From Euptelea pleiosperma (lineage: Eukaryota; Streptophyta; Magnoliopsida; Ranunculales; Eupteleaceae), in contig CM068541.1 in NCBI GenBank assembly GCA_035048495.1, positions 11,601,929 through 11,665,928 of the forward strand: DNA of 64,000 bases. The letters are read 5' to 3'. Below are positions 34,701-49,700 of this stretch, in pieces. The position numbers and the translations under genes were made by a program. The notes under the pieces are model-generated. The model had not been told where the DNA came from and searched no databases. It saw only the letters and a program-made list of their open reading frames with translations. Positions within the stretch are counted from its first letter, which is position 1, and every line of letters begins with the position of its first letter.

Positions 34701-37700
34701 ATCCTTAGCTTATCTGATCGACAAAAAGGAAACATCAAAATATAAAAAATGAAGTGACCTATCTACTACCTAAAAGGAAGCACACGGTCAGATCTAACAA
34801 CTTCAAGTCACAACATGGGAAATCAGTCAACAAAATATAATGACTTCTTAAGGCATAAATAAACCTTGACCAAGGGAAAATAAAGAACAGACAAGCGATG
34901 CCAATCATTCAAGTTTCGATGACCAATGAGTGAATCCATTAAAACAGCCCAGCAAAGCCATAAAGATTGACTCATGATTACATGAAGAACAACCAATTCA
35001 TAAAGGTCCTCAAAGCCATAGGATCATGAGCGATACCTCTGGCTTTGAATATCAGTTGCTAGGCAAATACTTCCAATGCAATCAACTATGAACAAAAGAA
35101 ATGACCTATCTTCCTCTTGAAGTTCCTGGAGACTATAATGATTTCATTAACAGGATCTTTTAAAGCATTGTTTGATTGCATGGCTAATATAGTTAATGTT
35201 TGGCAATATCTTAATTAAGATTTGTCCAAACTTCTTAGTTTGGGCTACTATTAGGATTTTTATTGGATTTGCTGTTTAGCTGGTACAAAATTCAGCAATT
35301 CTTAAATTTCACAAATCTATTTCTGTTTGGTTGATTCATAAGAAATGGAATTTTATTTTATATTTTATGGTGCCAGTGGTAGTTCTAGAGGTGGCAGATA
35401 GCAATACGGGTGGCATTGATTGTTCAAGTGCCAATGATGAAGGCGATGATGAGGTGGTGGTATTGGTAGCAATGATGGTGTCGGTGGAGAGGTGAGTTGT
35501 GGTGTTGGGGATGGGGATGGTGGCAACAAGCGGGGTGTTCATTTTCTAAAGTTTCGGCAGTGAACGATACAAGAAATCATGTTGCTTCGGGATGCATGGA
35601 GTTCCGTTTCGATTTTAATGGTTCCAGACGTAAATTTATGAAACCATCATGAAACTACTAAAACAATAAAAAAAGACTTCAAAAAATTTCAGAAAAAATA
35701 AGAAACATTTAAATGCAACACAATTTTGTAAAAAACAGGATCATATAATTAATTTAGGTCAATAGGAGTGACTTACAATGTTATCAAGCAGAACCGAAGC
35801 CTGTCTTGTAAAACTGCATTTTAAGCCTAGTCACAAAAATCTCCACTTTTTTGAAAAAATCTCCAAAAAATCCACGAATCAATTGCCGATTAATTGGCAA
35901 AATCTCCGATTAATCAAAAACTCGGTGTTTAATTAGCGATTTTTTCGATTAATCGACTGAGACCCATTTTTTTTCCTTTTGATTTTGATTTTGACAATTT
36001 TGGAATTATGAATGATAAATCATGCTTATGAGTTATGAGTAATGACTTATTATTATAGAATTATAGTTGTGCTTTTCATCATATAAATGAGTTTTGTAAA
36101 AAACAACATTTCTAACTTGTGACCCCTTGACAATTTATTGCCGAATCCCAACTTTGTGACTATGATTCTAAGTACCCACTCTACACTCTATTTTGATATA
36201 AACATATGTTAACTTTCTTTAACTAGAACATACATTAGCGATTACTTTTTCTATCTAGAACGTATGTGACTCAATTGGTTAGGGTTGGTCGAAACATTGT
36301 GGATTGAGTATAACATGTATGTAAAATGAGTACTTGGAATGCAGGCTTACAAGACAGGCTCCGGTTCAACCCGACAACACTGTAAGTCACTCTTTTTTAC
36401 CTTAAATTAGTTATATGATAAAGTTTTTAATGAAATTTTATTGTATTTATATGTTTCCTTTTTTTTAATATTTTTAGATTTTTTCGGAGCTTTCTAATAT
36501 TATTTCACCTTGGTTTCGAACAAAACCACTGAATGAGACCTGCACTTTTGAACCATGGTGGTGCTGGTGGCAGTAAGGCAATAATACTGGTGGGTTTGGC
36601 GGCATAATAGGAGCGATGGTGGCAATGGCTTAATCTATAGGTAAATAGATCCAACACTTTATAATTACCCAGTACATAATTTAGCAAAAGAATGATTAGC
36701 TATAGTTTCTTATTTCTGATTTTGGGAGGATATTTGAGATTTACAAAAATTTTGCTTCACATCTGACAACCAGACACTTATTTGCTGAAACCCTAATTTC
36801 TATCATGAGAAATTATCGAAATTGGGAATTTGAGTACATCCCTACAAACCCCAGCACATAAAACCAAATCTGGGACACCAAGGTAGTGAGTAAGTGATGC
36901 ATGTCTATTCCGCTGGTTTAAATCACTTCAAACTTCAATACAATTGTGTCCAAGTTCAGCAAGGCTAAACAACTTTACTTTTCTTTCATTCTCCACAGAT
37001 ACTATTTGAATTATGAACAAGTCCAGAAATTGTAAGAGACAGAAAGGGTCTTTGTACTACCAGCTAAAGTATGATATAAGGCTCAAATATAAAATTCTTG
37101 TGGTTCACAAAATATATTTTCCCCTTTCATAAAAACATTCTTCAAATTTCCATTTCATTTTGGAATGTCTCGGCCAAGACATCTTAGTCTCGGGGTGACC
37201 AGAACAAAGTATTCGGCGTTTGTGTCGAACTGTCTTGGTTTGTTTCAGTTTGTCTCGTCATTGTCTTAGTTTGTATTGTACCATCTGGATTGTGGATCGA
37301 GAATCAAGACATCTCGGATTTTCAACTAACCACAATGTACCTCGAGACCTAGATTTGAAAACCACACATAAGAACATCGAAGCTATATATAGCATTAACA
37401 GAAACCAAAAGAATTCAGTTGATGTCATGGATGCAATAAGTCAACAGTACATTTTCTTTGATAAGTCAACAATACATTCAGTCATAAACAAAATTATGTC
37501 AACAATCAGATTGTAATTCTAAATGGGTAAAGGATTTAACATGTCAAAATGTAGAATTTGATGAACAGGATAAGAGAAGCATACATTTTTTCGAGGATCT
37601 GAACTATTGATTTTGTCATTTGTAGAATAAGAAACTGATCCATCATCACCTTGTTCCTTTAGAAGGCGGTTTTGTTTTAGCGTTTCATTCATTGCTCGCA

Positions 37701-40700
37701 CAGCCCTATACAGAAGTTCATTGAGCACGTTATAAGCATTATCGGTTACGGCACCACCGAATAAAAGCACAACGTAAAATAGATAGTCTATATTAAAGAC
37801 AACATGATAGCAACCAAAAAGTTGAAGAAAATTACCAAACTACCCCATCCTTAAAGTGGATCATGTTATGGATATTTTTTTTATATATCCTTACTATGCA
37901 CTAGGATAGTTGTTACTGATAATTAAGGTTAGCCATATTTTGGACTTTTCACTTTATTCATAACTAGTATTAACTTATCAAAACAGAAAAATTGATATAA
38001 AAAATTCTCCAAGTGTTCTTCTAACTGAAAGCCCAGCAGCCAACAAAAGGTGTTTACTAAAATCATGTTCAACCAAAATTTGTCCAAGTTAAGATCCCCG
38101 GTTGGCTTGCAAGAAAAATAGCGGAAAAGAAAATGATTTCTTGGAAAATGGTCTTTTCCAAGTGTTCGGTTCACTTAGAAAGTGGTGGGGCTGGAAAACG
38201 ATTTCTTCAAATTTGAGGAAAATGACTTTCCTTTTTAAAGGAAGGAAGCAATTTTCCCATCGGGCATGAAATGGAGTGATCAAACCTAAGAACGGATCTG
38301 AACTAGACCAGTATTTTGGGAGTTCAAACCCTTAAAGAACAATTTGAATTAAAAAAACAGGTTAGATATGGATCTGGGGAATCTAAACTGAGTCAAAATC
38401 AGATCGGATCTGGGTTTGGGCATTGGATCCAACAAACCATTACTATAAAGTGATATTTTGGTGAAATATGTGTGGATTCGACCCATATTTTTGCCCATGA
38501 TGGGATGTAGATCATACAACGTTGATCTTGAGGACGAATTTGTAGAACCATTAGGATTTGAATCTGGGTTGACACATTCAAAGTCATATCCAGTTCAGAC
38601 CTGCCTCATTCCGACTGATTTCATGCCTTAACCCATGACGTTAAAGTGGGTAAGATCAGTTAGATCCAAATACGAATTTGAGCATTTTGACTCTGATTTG
38701 GATCCAACTCAGATCCATAACACATGATCTGAATCCAAACCATGATCCATATGCGAAGATCTAGATATGGGCCATATGGCCCATATAGGTTGGATTTCTA
38801 CAAAAAGCTACTATAGTAAGGATCCATCAACTTAGTTTGAACTTCCAGGATCCATATTCGACCTGTTTTAGATTTAAAACTTTTTTTTGGTTGCACACAA
38901 ACAAAAACACACAAAAAAAATCCTTCTATGAGAGAATATGTTTTATTGAAAGGCGTTTTCTTTGGATTTTCTTTTACACATGAAAACGATATTCAGTAAA
39001 ACAAACACAGCCTATGTTTTCCATGATTTTCATAATATGACCATAATTTCAAAGAAATTATACTATTTCCACAGTAGTCAAAATATTTTTAAGAAATATT
39101 TTCACTTTGTAGCTGACCAAAGTAGCAGTTCCACTATTGCACCTTGCCATTGGACAAATAAGCAATAATAAGAACAAGGAATAACATTTCAATTGGTTCC
39201 AAATATACAAATTAGAAAGTGCCTTATAAAGACATGGCAATATATATGTAACTAAATATGTAAGATCTAAGATGCAGTTGAGAATAAATATGTAACTAAA
39301 CGAACATGGCAATATATTACAAATAGAACATCCAACATTTCTTTTCTTTTTAAAATAGGAACAGAATACCAATCCACCCTATTTCTGCTTGACCACCCAA
39401 TAAATATGACAAAAGAAGCAAGCATGAAGTTGTAGTGCCATATACCAGTTTAAAAAAAAAGTTCCAGTGCTATAGTAACTAACGTAGATAGCTAGTATAA
39501 CTCATGGTAAAGCAAAAGCCAACCTCACGATATCATCGCCAATTTCTGGTGTAATGCTAATGCTTCGTCTTCTTATTCTGCGAGTTTCTGACGTTGATGC
39601 ACCAACTGACCTGTAATCACATTTAACTATAGCTAAATAGTTTATAGTGGCAAAATTATGTAGAACAGATAATTTATAAGGAAAAAGTAGATTAAAGACA
39701 AAAAAAAGTCTGGACTCGGATTAATAAAAAATAAATAACCACTCAACACGAGATTCAAGAACCAACTAAAAGACAGAAAGTAAAGATGAAAAACAAGGAC
39801 ATTGCCCTTTTATAGGGGTTTTTTCCGTGTCGGACAAGATGATACACTATGTAGGACACAACGGTACCTTGAAGAGGACTTCAATGTCATTAAATATGCG
39901 AAGAAGGGGGTGACAAAATTACTAGAAGTATGAGACTTCGCTGATTTTGTGGGCAAACATAGTTTGATCGATCTCCCGCCTAGAGGGGGCAAAATTCACA
40001 TGGTCCGGTAATCAGGAAGACCCAGTCATATGTTGCTTGAACAGATTTCTTATATATCACCAAGTTGGGAAACACTTTTCCAAGGTTACAATGGAATCAA
40101 TGGATTCTATTCCTCGCCCCGCATGGGACCATACTCCTATTGCTTGTTTGTGCAGATGTTCACCGTGGTCCACCAATTAGATTTGAAAATGAATGGGTGG
40201 TAGATACAAATTTTGTGGAGAGGGTAGCAACGTAGTGGGGAGTTCTTTTCTTCTGGGAAAGCTAGTTTCTCTTCCGTACCAAGTGGAACAAGGAGAAATT
40301 CGGCAATGTCACTATCAAAAGAAAATCAACTGCTAGCAAAGATCACAACAATTGACAGAAAAGAGTAGTCGCGAACATTATCTAGAGAGGAATGTCTAAA
40401 AGATCTTAAGCTAAAGACGAATATTTTAAGGTGATACGTATAGAAGAAATTAGCTAGAGACAAATCTAGAGTTCAGTGGCTCAAAAAAAGGATAACAATA
40501 CAAAATTTTCCAGAGAACTGCTAATGATAGGCGTCGATGCAATAACATATTAAGGTGGAAAGTGATTGGGCAGAGGAGGACGATATCTAAAAAACAATGG
40601 TAGATTATTGCTCTAAGCTCTACAAGAAGGAATGCTCCTATACACCTCCTCTTGGTGGCATCGACTTTGAGAACCTTAACGGAAGCTAGAGATTGGCTTG

Positions 40701-43700
40701 AAAGACCAATGGGAAAAAAAGAAACTACAGCCACTATCAAAAATCCCCAAAATGAAAAAACTTCGGGTCCAATTGGTTTCGTGTTGGCTTTCTACAAGAG
40801 ATGTTAGCATGTCTATAGTGTTCGTCCCTAAGAAAGGGGGTGCGGAGGACTTGAAAGACTTTTTGCCTAAATAATCTAGTGGCAGCATATACAAGATCTT
40901 CACCATAGGGTGGTTGCCAATAGATCGGGTTCGAGTCAGATTGGTACTGATCCGATAAGAAATCTAATCGATCTAGACCCGATCTGGGCCGATCGGATCA
41001 ATAAAATTCAGTTTCGAAACCGATCCAATATGATTAGATCAGTTTTGGGTCTGATCCGATTCGATCCCATATGTATATAATATATATACATTATAATCCC
41101 ATTAGGCATATATGTAAATAATATATATTTAAAATACCTTTATGGAATTAAATATATCTATATATAATATATTATATATAGTATAGATATCGGGTCTATT
41201 TCAGATCAGGACAAGGTCGATCCGGTACCGATCCGATATGAGATCGAATCGACAATCTGTGATCCGGTACCGATCCGATAATGAAAAATAAAGTTCCAAA
41301 CCCGGTTTTTTCGGATCGGATCGAATCTTAGGTTTGATCCAATCCATTGCCAGCCCTACTTCATCAAGACGATGGCATCCAGACTAAAAGAAGTTGTTGA
41401 ATCATTTATCTCTCCCTATCAAAGCGCATTTGTGAAGGGCCACCAGAATTTGGATGGGGTTCTAATCACCAATGAGTGCATGGTTCAAGGCTTCGTAGTG
41501 GTGTTAATGCGGTGCTTTACAAGATAGATATGGAAAACTCCTATGACCATGTTAATTGGGACTTCTTGAACAATATGCTTCATAGAATGGGAATTGGGTT
41601 GCTTTGGAGAAGATAGATTAGATCTTGTATTTCCACAGCTTCGTTTTCAATTCTAGTCAATGGCTCTACTGTAGGGTTTTTTGCTAGCTCCAAGGGTCTT
41701 CACCAAGGTGATCCTCTATCTCCATTTTTATTTATCATGGTCGTTGAGGCTCTATGTCATCTTACGGAGAAAGTAGTAGATAGTGGTCTAATCTAAGGAT
41801 TCTCCGTTGGGGAAAATGGTCCATTCATCTCTCTTCGATAGTTTATGGATGACACGCCTTTCTTTTGCCCTACATATTCAACTTCGTTACTAGAGATGCA
41901 TATTAAGATGTTTTGAAGCTATTTCACGACTCCGTATCACCTTAAAAAGTGAGGATTTCCAGATAAAAGCGAGGTTGTAAATTTGCAAGGAGAATTTGGA
42001 TTGAAAGGTGAGGAAACTTCTGACTATTTATCGTCTTCCCTTGGGTATAGCTTACAAATCAAAAGAGATTTGGGACCCAATGCTTGAAAGATTTGAAAGA
42101 AAACTGGCTTTATGGAAGAGATGGTACCTTTCTAAAAGCAATAAACATACAATTATCCGAAGCACACACACACACACTATATAAGTGGTGCTCCCTCAAT
42201 ACCAGACCAATATGGTCAAGCTGAGATGGACCACAAGCAGCTATTAATGGTTTATAAAGAAAATTGGTTCTAGATCATTCCTCTCCCGAAAGAACAGAGT
42301 AACAGACCATGTGAGGGAGGGAGAAGACCAAAACACAAAAGGGACAGAGATAGAGAGACCTCTTGTCCGCAGTTCTACAATTCATTTAAGAATTCTTACT
42401 TTGGTCTCCGATCCTTGGATGGGCAAACATATAATACAATTTCTGAAAATTTTGCAAACTTTGCCCATTATACCCAAACTTGCTGACTATGGTCATAACA
42501 ACATCGATCTACCACCTACAAGCTACAACTCTCCTCTTCTCAAATCTTTAAATTCTTGTTTTTCTAAATTATGAAAATTAGATCATACCCATTACAGTTC
42601 ATAATATGCTAATTATTGAAAATTATATATAATGGTGTCCCCCATTACTTGTCATATCTATTACTGAAAAAATATACTGTATGAAAATGGAAATAATCAA
42701 TTAATGTTTTGTTGTCGTCCCTGTGGAAATGGAAATATTTCATTTAAGTCATAATTTAATACCATGCCCAGAACCAGATCTATAAGTCTCGAAGATGGGC
42801 AAGGGCTTGGCACCATTAAAGATCTTTAGATATCACATTTTCCTTAAGCATGAAATTTATGCAAGAAACATGATATCATAGATCTACATATCCACAAAAT
42901 TAAGTTAAGTACAAAGTTAATCTGGAAAGAAAGTCAATGCATTAAACTTCAATCAAAACATGATGTGTTTTCGGTTTATTGTGACTTCAATTTAGGGTTT
43001 AGATAGTTAGACCAAAAATGTATGACAACTACCATCATTGATATAGTGATCCTTTTTATCAAACTGATTAAATGGCATTTAGTTACAAGAAAATTTCATT
43101 ATTTCATTAGTTTGGCTCACAACAAACTAATGTTGCCTCATACACTCTTACTGAGGATAATTCTTCCATCTCTTCTTCTCAAGCTTTATCATTTATAAAT
43201 CCGGAAGTGTATTTAACTTACAAAAATAGTCACCATTAAATCCAAATATATAGATCTCGTGCTGAAATTTTATCGAGATTGTACTCATATACTGTGATAT
43301 TTTAATTTATCCTGATACATCATGATGGCATGCTGCAGTTAATATACCACATAGATCTATTGAAGATTGAAATATAGCATAAAAATTTATTTATAGCCTA
43401 TGAATTTAGTGATAAATTGCCAATAAACTTTATTGGGACGAAGAAGGTGAATTCCCTCTTCTGTTTTATATTTGTACTAGGGGAACACCACGTGCGATGC
43501 ACGTGCACCTTACACATGGAAGCACTTTACACGTGGAACACCCGTAGAGACCACTGATCGTATCAATGTTTGGCCCATCTCTAGGGGGACCTACATGCAA
43601 AAAATCAGCCTGAATAGTGGTTTTTAAGGATTTGGTTGGAGTTGTTTTCATGGGCTGATTTTTAACCACAGATTTCAAGCATTATTCGGGGTACTCAGAT

Positions 43701-46700
43701 CCAAAGGTTTGAAATCACTAATCAGACTGATATTTGGTATATAGGTCCACCTAGGAATGGGACAAACATCCATAAGATCAGTGGTCTCTAAGAGTATGCC
43801 ACGTGGCTTATACTATTGTCCCTCATCGTCATTGATGAGCGACGTGGGCGTGCCAGACAACCTGAAGACATTTAATGAGGGAAGGTTTTACCTTTGAAAG
43901 TAGAGACGCCTCTAATTATGTCACATGCTTGCCAACCCCAGTTGTTGCTTTATAATAGTATAGATATGGTGTACATATACAAATAATTAACAGAATAGAT
44001 GGCTATAGACAGGATTGAATGGAGGAACAGGATTCGTGCAGCCAACCCCATACCATTGGGTAAAGGCTTATGGTGATGATGTACATCCAAATATAAAACA
44101 CCTGTCCCAAGTAGAAAAGCATGAAAAATAGAAACAAGAAAATACATTAACAGCTAATCATGCAACAAAAGGTAGTCCTGCTACAGTCTCAGAAATCAAA
44201 AGGAGAACCAAAAAATAGTACTATTGCCTAAACTAAACACTAGTATCATATATACAACATGTTATCTGTAATAAAAAGCATCATTCTGGGTAAGGACCTT
44301 GATGCAGTTATATCATCCACATATTCCCTAAATGATTGTCTATCACCGCTAAGCATAGAACGTCCACGGGCTCGAAATAAAGGATGTTCTGGACTGCAAA
44401 AGAAAAAACTACTCAGAAACTGAAGTTTAGAGTACAGTCAATATACATTAAACAGAAACATTCAATGATTAAACTTACTTTAAAAAAAAAAAAAAAATTC
44501 CATGATTAAAAAAAGAACCTGAGTACATATGTCAACTTCTATATTCAGAATCTTTGACAAAGTGCATTGAACCTTGTGCAGATATTTTAGATCTCATAAT
44601 TTTTAAGAAATCAAGGATGCGCTATAATAATTACATATTATGACCTATTGTGTCAAATATATGAACCTTATTAAATGGAATTCAAGAATTGGAAGAGCAG
44701 TATGAGATGTCTCTAAAATAGAAGAGGGATCTCTTTATAGCAACTAGAAAAGATGAGATTTACAATTCTAAGGCAGCCAATGTAGAGAGTGGTATAGTAC
44801 CCGTAAACACATCCACTGCAACCTCTTTTGAAAACATTATCTGTTGTAGCATTTCAGTCGTTACTATGCATTAAGTTAAACTATTAGAACCAACTAAGTA
44901 TTTACTTTATTAAACAAAGTAAAGCTCGCCATTGTCAAGCTTGCACTACCGGTCCCAAACCCAAATGAAGGAAGGTTGCATCACGTTGGCAGCCAGTGTA
45001 GAACTTGAGCAAAATTTCTACACGTGAACTCAGCCCTAGACTCCTAGTACAGGAGTTGGTAACAAACTAGAAGCAAGGAGAGTTTGAAAGAAACACTGCT
45101 AAGAAGAAAGGAAAGAAAGTAGCTCCCAATGACTTGAACATTAGGTTGAGTACAAGAGAGGGTGAAAAAGATATCTACAGACTTGCAAGAATGTGGGCGA
45201 GGAAATCTCGATACCCAAATTATGTGAGATGCATCAAGGGCGACAACAAGAGAGTCCTAGTAAAGGACGAACGTATTAAGGAAAAGTGAAGGGTTTATTT
45301 TCAGAAAGTACTATGAGGGGGCTTAGGACATGAAGGAAACGTTAATCCCAGAGAAACGAGAAAGACATAAAAAAAGTAGGATAACATAAGTGAAACAAGA
45401 TCTAACAAGGATAAAGATGATCCATATGGTATTCCAATATAAGTGTGCAAATGCATGGGAGAAAGTGGATTGTCCAAGTTAACTAAGCTAATCAACAATA
45501 TTCTTGAGAGTTGAGACTAAGAAAATGCCAAATGAAAGCAAGATAAGTACTGTGGACCTATTAACAAGAACAAGGGAGATGAACAAAATTGCACCAACAA
45601 CCGTAGGATAAACTATGAGCTAAAGTATGTAACTAGGGGTGTCGATTTATACCGGTTTAACCGGAACCGGAACCGGAATCGAAAACCCTGGTTCTGGTTC
45701 CACATTTCTGTGTACCGACTAACAAAGAATGGGAACCGGAAACGAACCATTAATAACAGTTCCAATTTTGGGTAATTTGATATTGGAACCAAACCGATAG
45801 AATCCAAACTGTATTGGAACCTAGGGCTGCCATTTTCACCATTAAATTTAGGTCCATCTTTGATAGGGTTAGAAGTGTTAAAAATTACTGATTTTTGGTG
45901 AGGATGATCTCCATGGTGAGGAGATCATCCTCACCAAAAACCAGCTCTTAACTCATCTGCACATCCATTAGTAATCTACTAGTAAGAATAGCGTGAGTCA
46001 TTCTACCCCAACGCTATATATATATATATATATATGATTGAGACAAATCCATGGAGGCGACCCACTGCAAGAGATGCCTCACAACACTAATGGCTTGACT
46101 TCAATTTTGTATGAGAAGGTAAGCAGTTAAAAAGTTCATTGTTATGTTGCTGATAATGGAGGTACTTTTTAGTCTTGGCTGAAGCCACGAGTTTCGCCAA
46201 TGTGTAGGTCTCTTTCTGTTGTAAACTTGTGTTAGCATTCGCAATTGTGTTATTATCTGCAATTGAAAGCAAATTATTTGGCATTTGCAAAAACAATATT
46301 ATATGGAGAATTTTGAACTTGTAATTCTTGTATGAATAAACATGTAAAGATGATGAATATAAATGTACATATATTGTTAATGCGATCTTATTTACAGGAT
46401 GTAAAAATGAAGCTATTAATTAATGGCTAGCATAACGGTCATTGTATTTACCAATAAACAATTTTAATATAAAAAAATTTAACAACCTTTCCAACTAATA
46501 AAAAAATTAAGAAATTGACCAACCCGACCAACCCAATCGGGTTGGGCTTGGGCTGGAAAATCTAGGCCCGACCCTAGGTTGGGTTGGGCTTGGGTTCATA
46601 GCCTTGAAGGTCGGGTTGGGAAAGGGTTGACCCCCAACTCGACCCGACCCAACCCACCCAAGTTGCAGCCCTATCTAATGCAGGACGAATGTGATGGCCT

Positions 46701-49700
46701 CTAACTAAAGGCTGGGATTAACTGAAAATTATTAAGAGCAACGAAATAATAAATTCCCATGCTAATCACACGCAAATAATCAGATTCAAGCAAATAAATT
46801 TATTAAAATTCAAGGCCTTCACACAATCCCACAATATTAGACATGTTGCTTTAACCGTGAGGATCAAATGGAAGGTGGAACTTCCAACAAGCTTAGAGAA
46901 TCAGTTAAGGTTGAAACAGATCTGAAATGGGTGTTAAAAGGATTGCAATGGGTAGAGAAGGGTTCTAGGGGGACTCTAGGGTTTTGAAAGGATATGGTAC
47001 GGCTAGGGTTTTGGAAAGGTTTAGGGTGCTATAGGGAGAGATGTTACTATTCACGTGGTACTATTCATGCAGCACTATTCACAGTTGTATTCATGGGTTA
47101 GGGTTTAGAGATGGAAGGTGTACAGTTTGGTTTTCTAGGTCAAATTTGATCCAAAAAAGAAAATAGAAAATAAAGATGGAGAAAGAGAAGAAATTGAGAT
47201 AGAAGTTACCTACGGATTCGCACCGAGTAGCTTGAATTAGCACCAAGGAAGCTTGGATTCACACCAAGGAAGTATGAGAACAATCCACAAGAGATTTTAA
47301 AAGAGAAATAGTCAGTATATTTCATTATTAATGAAAGATTATAACTAAAAGATTAGAACTGATGATCTCATCTTTGGTGAGCAATGGAACAAGAAACAAA
47401 TTGGATGATGGATCAAGTCCTTATTCTTTGTTGGTAACCAAATCCCTCTCGTGGTGCTCTAACAATTGATGCATCAAATCTTCTTTATTGCATAATCAAA
47501 AAGGGGAAAGGGGAAATGGAAGCGACCGCTGGAATTGCAAAGGCCGATCTCATTCGAGTTCTTGGTGGTGCCTATGTTGGATGGTAGCCAGTGAAAACTG
47601 AAGACTATTGTTGTCCATTCTATCCACTACTGCGAATTCTCAGAAAAGATCGTTTCCAACAGCCCACTGAACTCCTCCATGCTCTTCAAATGTTGATAAT
47701 CAGATCAGGGCCATCAGGCAGCCCAAGTGATGATGATCAAAAAACATTTACTTCTCATCTCTTGCTCTTCGAAACGGAGATGTAAATGCTAAAACCGTTT
47801 TACTTGCCGAGAGGTTTTGCCACTTGGGTTTAAAGGTTTTGATGGTTTTGGCTTGAAAATAGAGATTACTTGTAGAAGGAGTGAAAACAGCAAAGGTTGA
47901 AAGGTATATTTAAGGACAATTTAGTCCTTCTCACTTTCATGATACTCCTAAAGAAACCAAAGGATATATAAACTCTTGTAAGACTAGTTTTATCAAAGTG
48001 AAAGAAACTTTGGCTAAGATGAAGATTGAAAAGGATCTAGGCCTGATGGTATTCCAATAAAGGTTTGGAAGTACATGAGAGAAATTGAATTATGTTGGTT
48101 AATCATGTTGTTCAATAAAATTTTGGAGGTTAAAAAAATGTCAAATGAATGGACAAGTCTTATGGTACCTATCTACAAAAATAACAGAGATGTACAAAAT
48201 TGCACTCTATCGTAGGATTAAACTTATGAGTCACACTATAAAACTATGGGAAAGAGATAACGAAAAGATCACGACAAACAACATCAGAAACCTGGTTTAG
48301 TTTCATGCCAAGGAGGTCAAAGATCGATGCAATCTTCGACTAAACAGTTAATGGTAAAATTTCAATAAAAGAGTAAGAAACTACACATGATTTTTATCAA
48401 CTTCAAAAAAAAGCATATGATAGGGTTTTAAAGAGTTAATATGGTGGGTATAAGGAAAAAAACGAAGTCCCAAGTGGTAATATTGATATTATTTAAGACA
48501 TGTATGACGAAGCAGTAACTATGATGAAGACGGTCGGTGGACAAGTGAGTTCCCAATTACAATGGATACCAGGGATAGATCTTGAACTCGTATCTTTTTG
48601 CACTAGTTATGGATGAGTCATTAGTTATGATTGAATACATGCTTATAATTTCAATATAGATATCAATAAGGATGAGTCATTAGTTATGATTGATGGACAA
48701 CAAGTACCCCAAAGCGACCAATTCCGTTATTTAGGTTCAATTATTCACAAGGATGAAGAGATTGAAGAGAATGTGACCCATAAAATTAGTGCTAGATGGC
48801 TAAAGTGGAGACGTACTTCTAGAGTATTATGTGATCAACGGGTACCTATCAAGCTAAAAAGAAAATTCTATTGGATAGCCATGAGAGCAACTATGCTTAT
48901 GGAGCTGAATATTGGGCAGTTAAGAAACAACATGTTCATAGAATGAGTGCAGCAAAGATGAGAATGTTGAGATGGACGAACGAAAAAACTAAGAAATACA
49001 AATGTTAAATGAACATATTCGAGGAAAACTAGAATTAGCCCCAATAGGAAATAAAATAAGAGAAAATTAATTGAGATAGACCAACAATGGCACCAGTGAG
49101 AAAAATCGCTTTGGTGCAAGTTGCAAGCTTTAAAAGAGAGAGAGAGAGAGGAAAACCGAAATGACATGGATGGAAGTAATAAGAAAAGATCTAAAGACAT
49201 AAGCTTTGACAAAAGATATAGCTCTAAACAGAGTCAAATGGCGAAATAGGATTCATGTTGCCAACTCCGAACATATGATCATGTTCATGATGATGACGAC
49301 AAAAGCTCAAGTTCCCTATCATAAATGGTTTCTCACTCAAATTTATAAACTGTACCAAAATCATGTCATACATGCCCACTCTATATTCAAGGTAAGACAT
49401 TAGGATTATCAGATCTTTGTGGATAACATGTCAAAAGCCAATGCATTAGGAAAATTTAGCTTGAAACCCTTCCTATTATATGATGAAAAAGGGACCGATT
49501 TCTTTGTGGTATTCTAACTGGTATTATTTTTAGACTTCCAATATTTCTAGCACTTATACACTATTTTTGGAAGAGGTGCAAGCCCATTCAAGGAACATGT
49601 TTCATTTATCATAGAAACGTATGATACAAAAATATTAGTCATCAAATATGGCATGTCCCAAAGAACAAACAGCTGATTATTACATTGAAATACTAGTTTC

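Noticed and set aside
47591..47785. 64-residue open frame in kinase intron 5
   Set aside because: No domain or flanking splice structure; it lies between LTR and RTE remnants.
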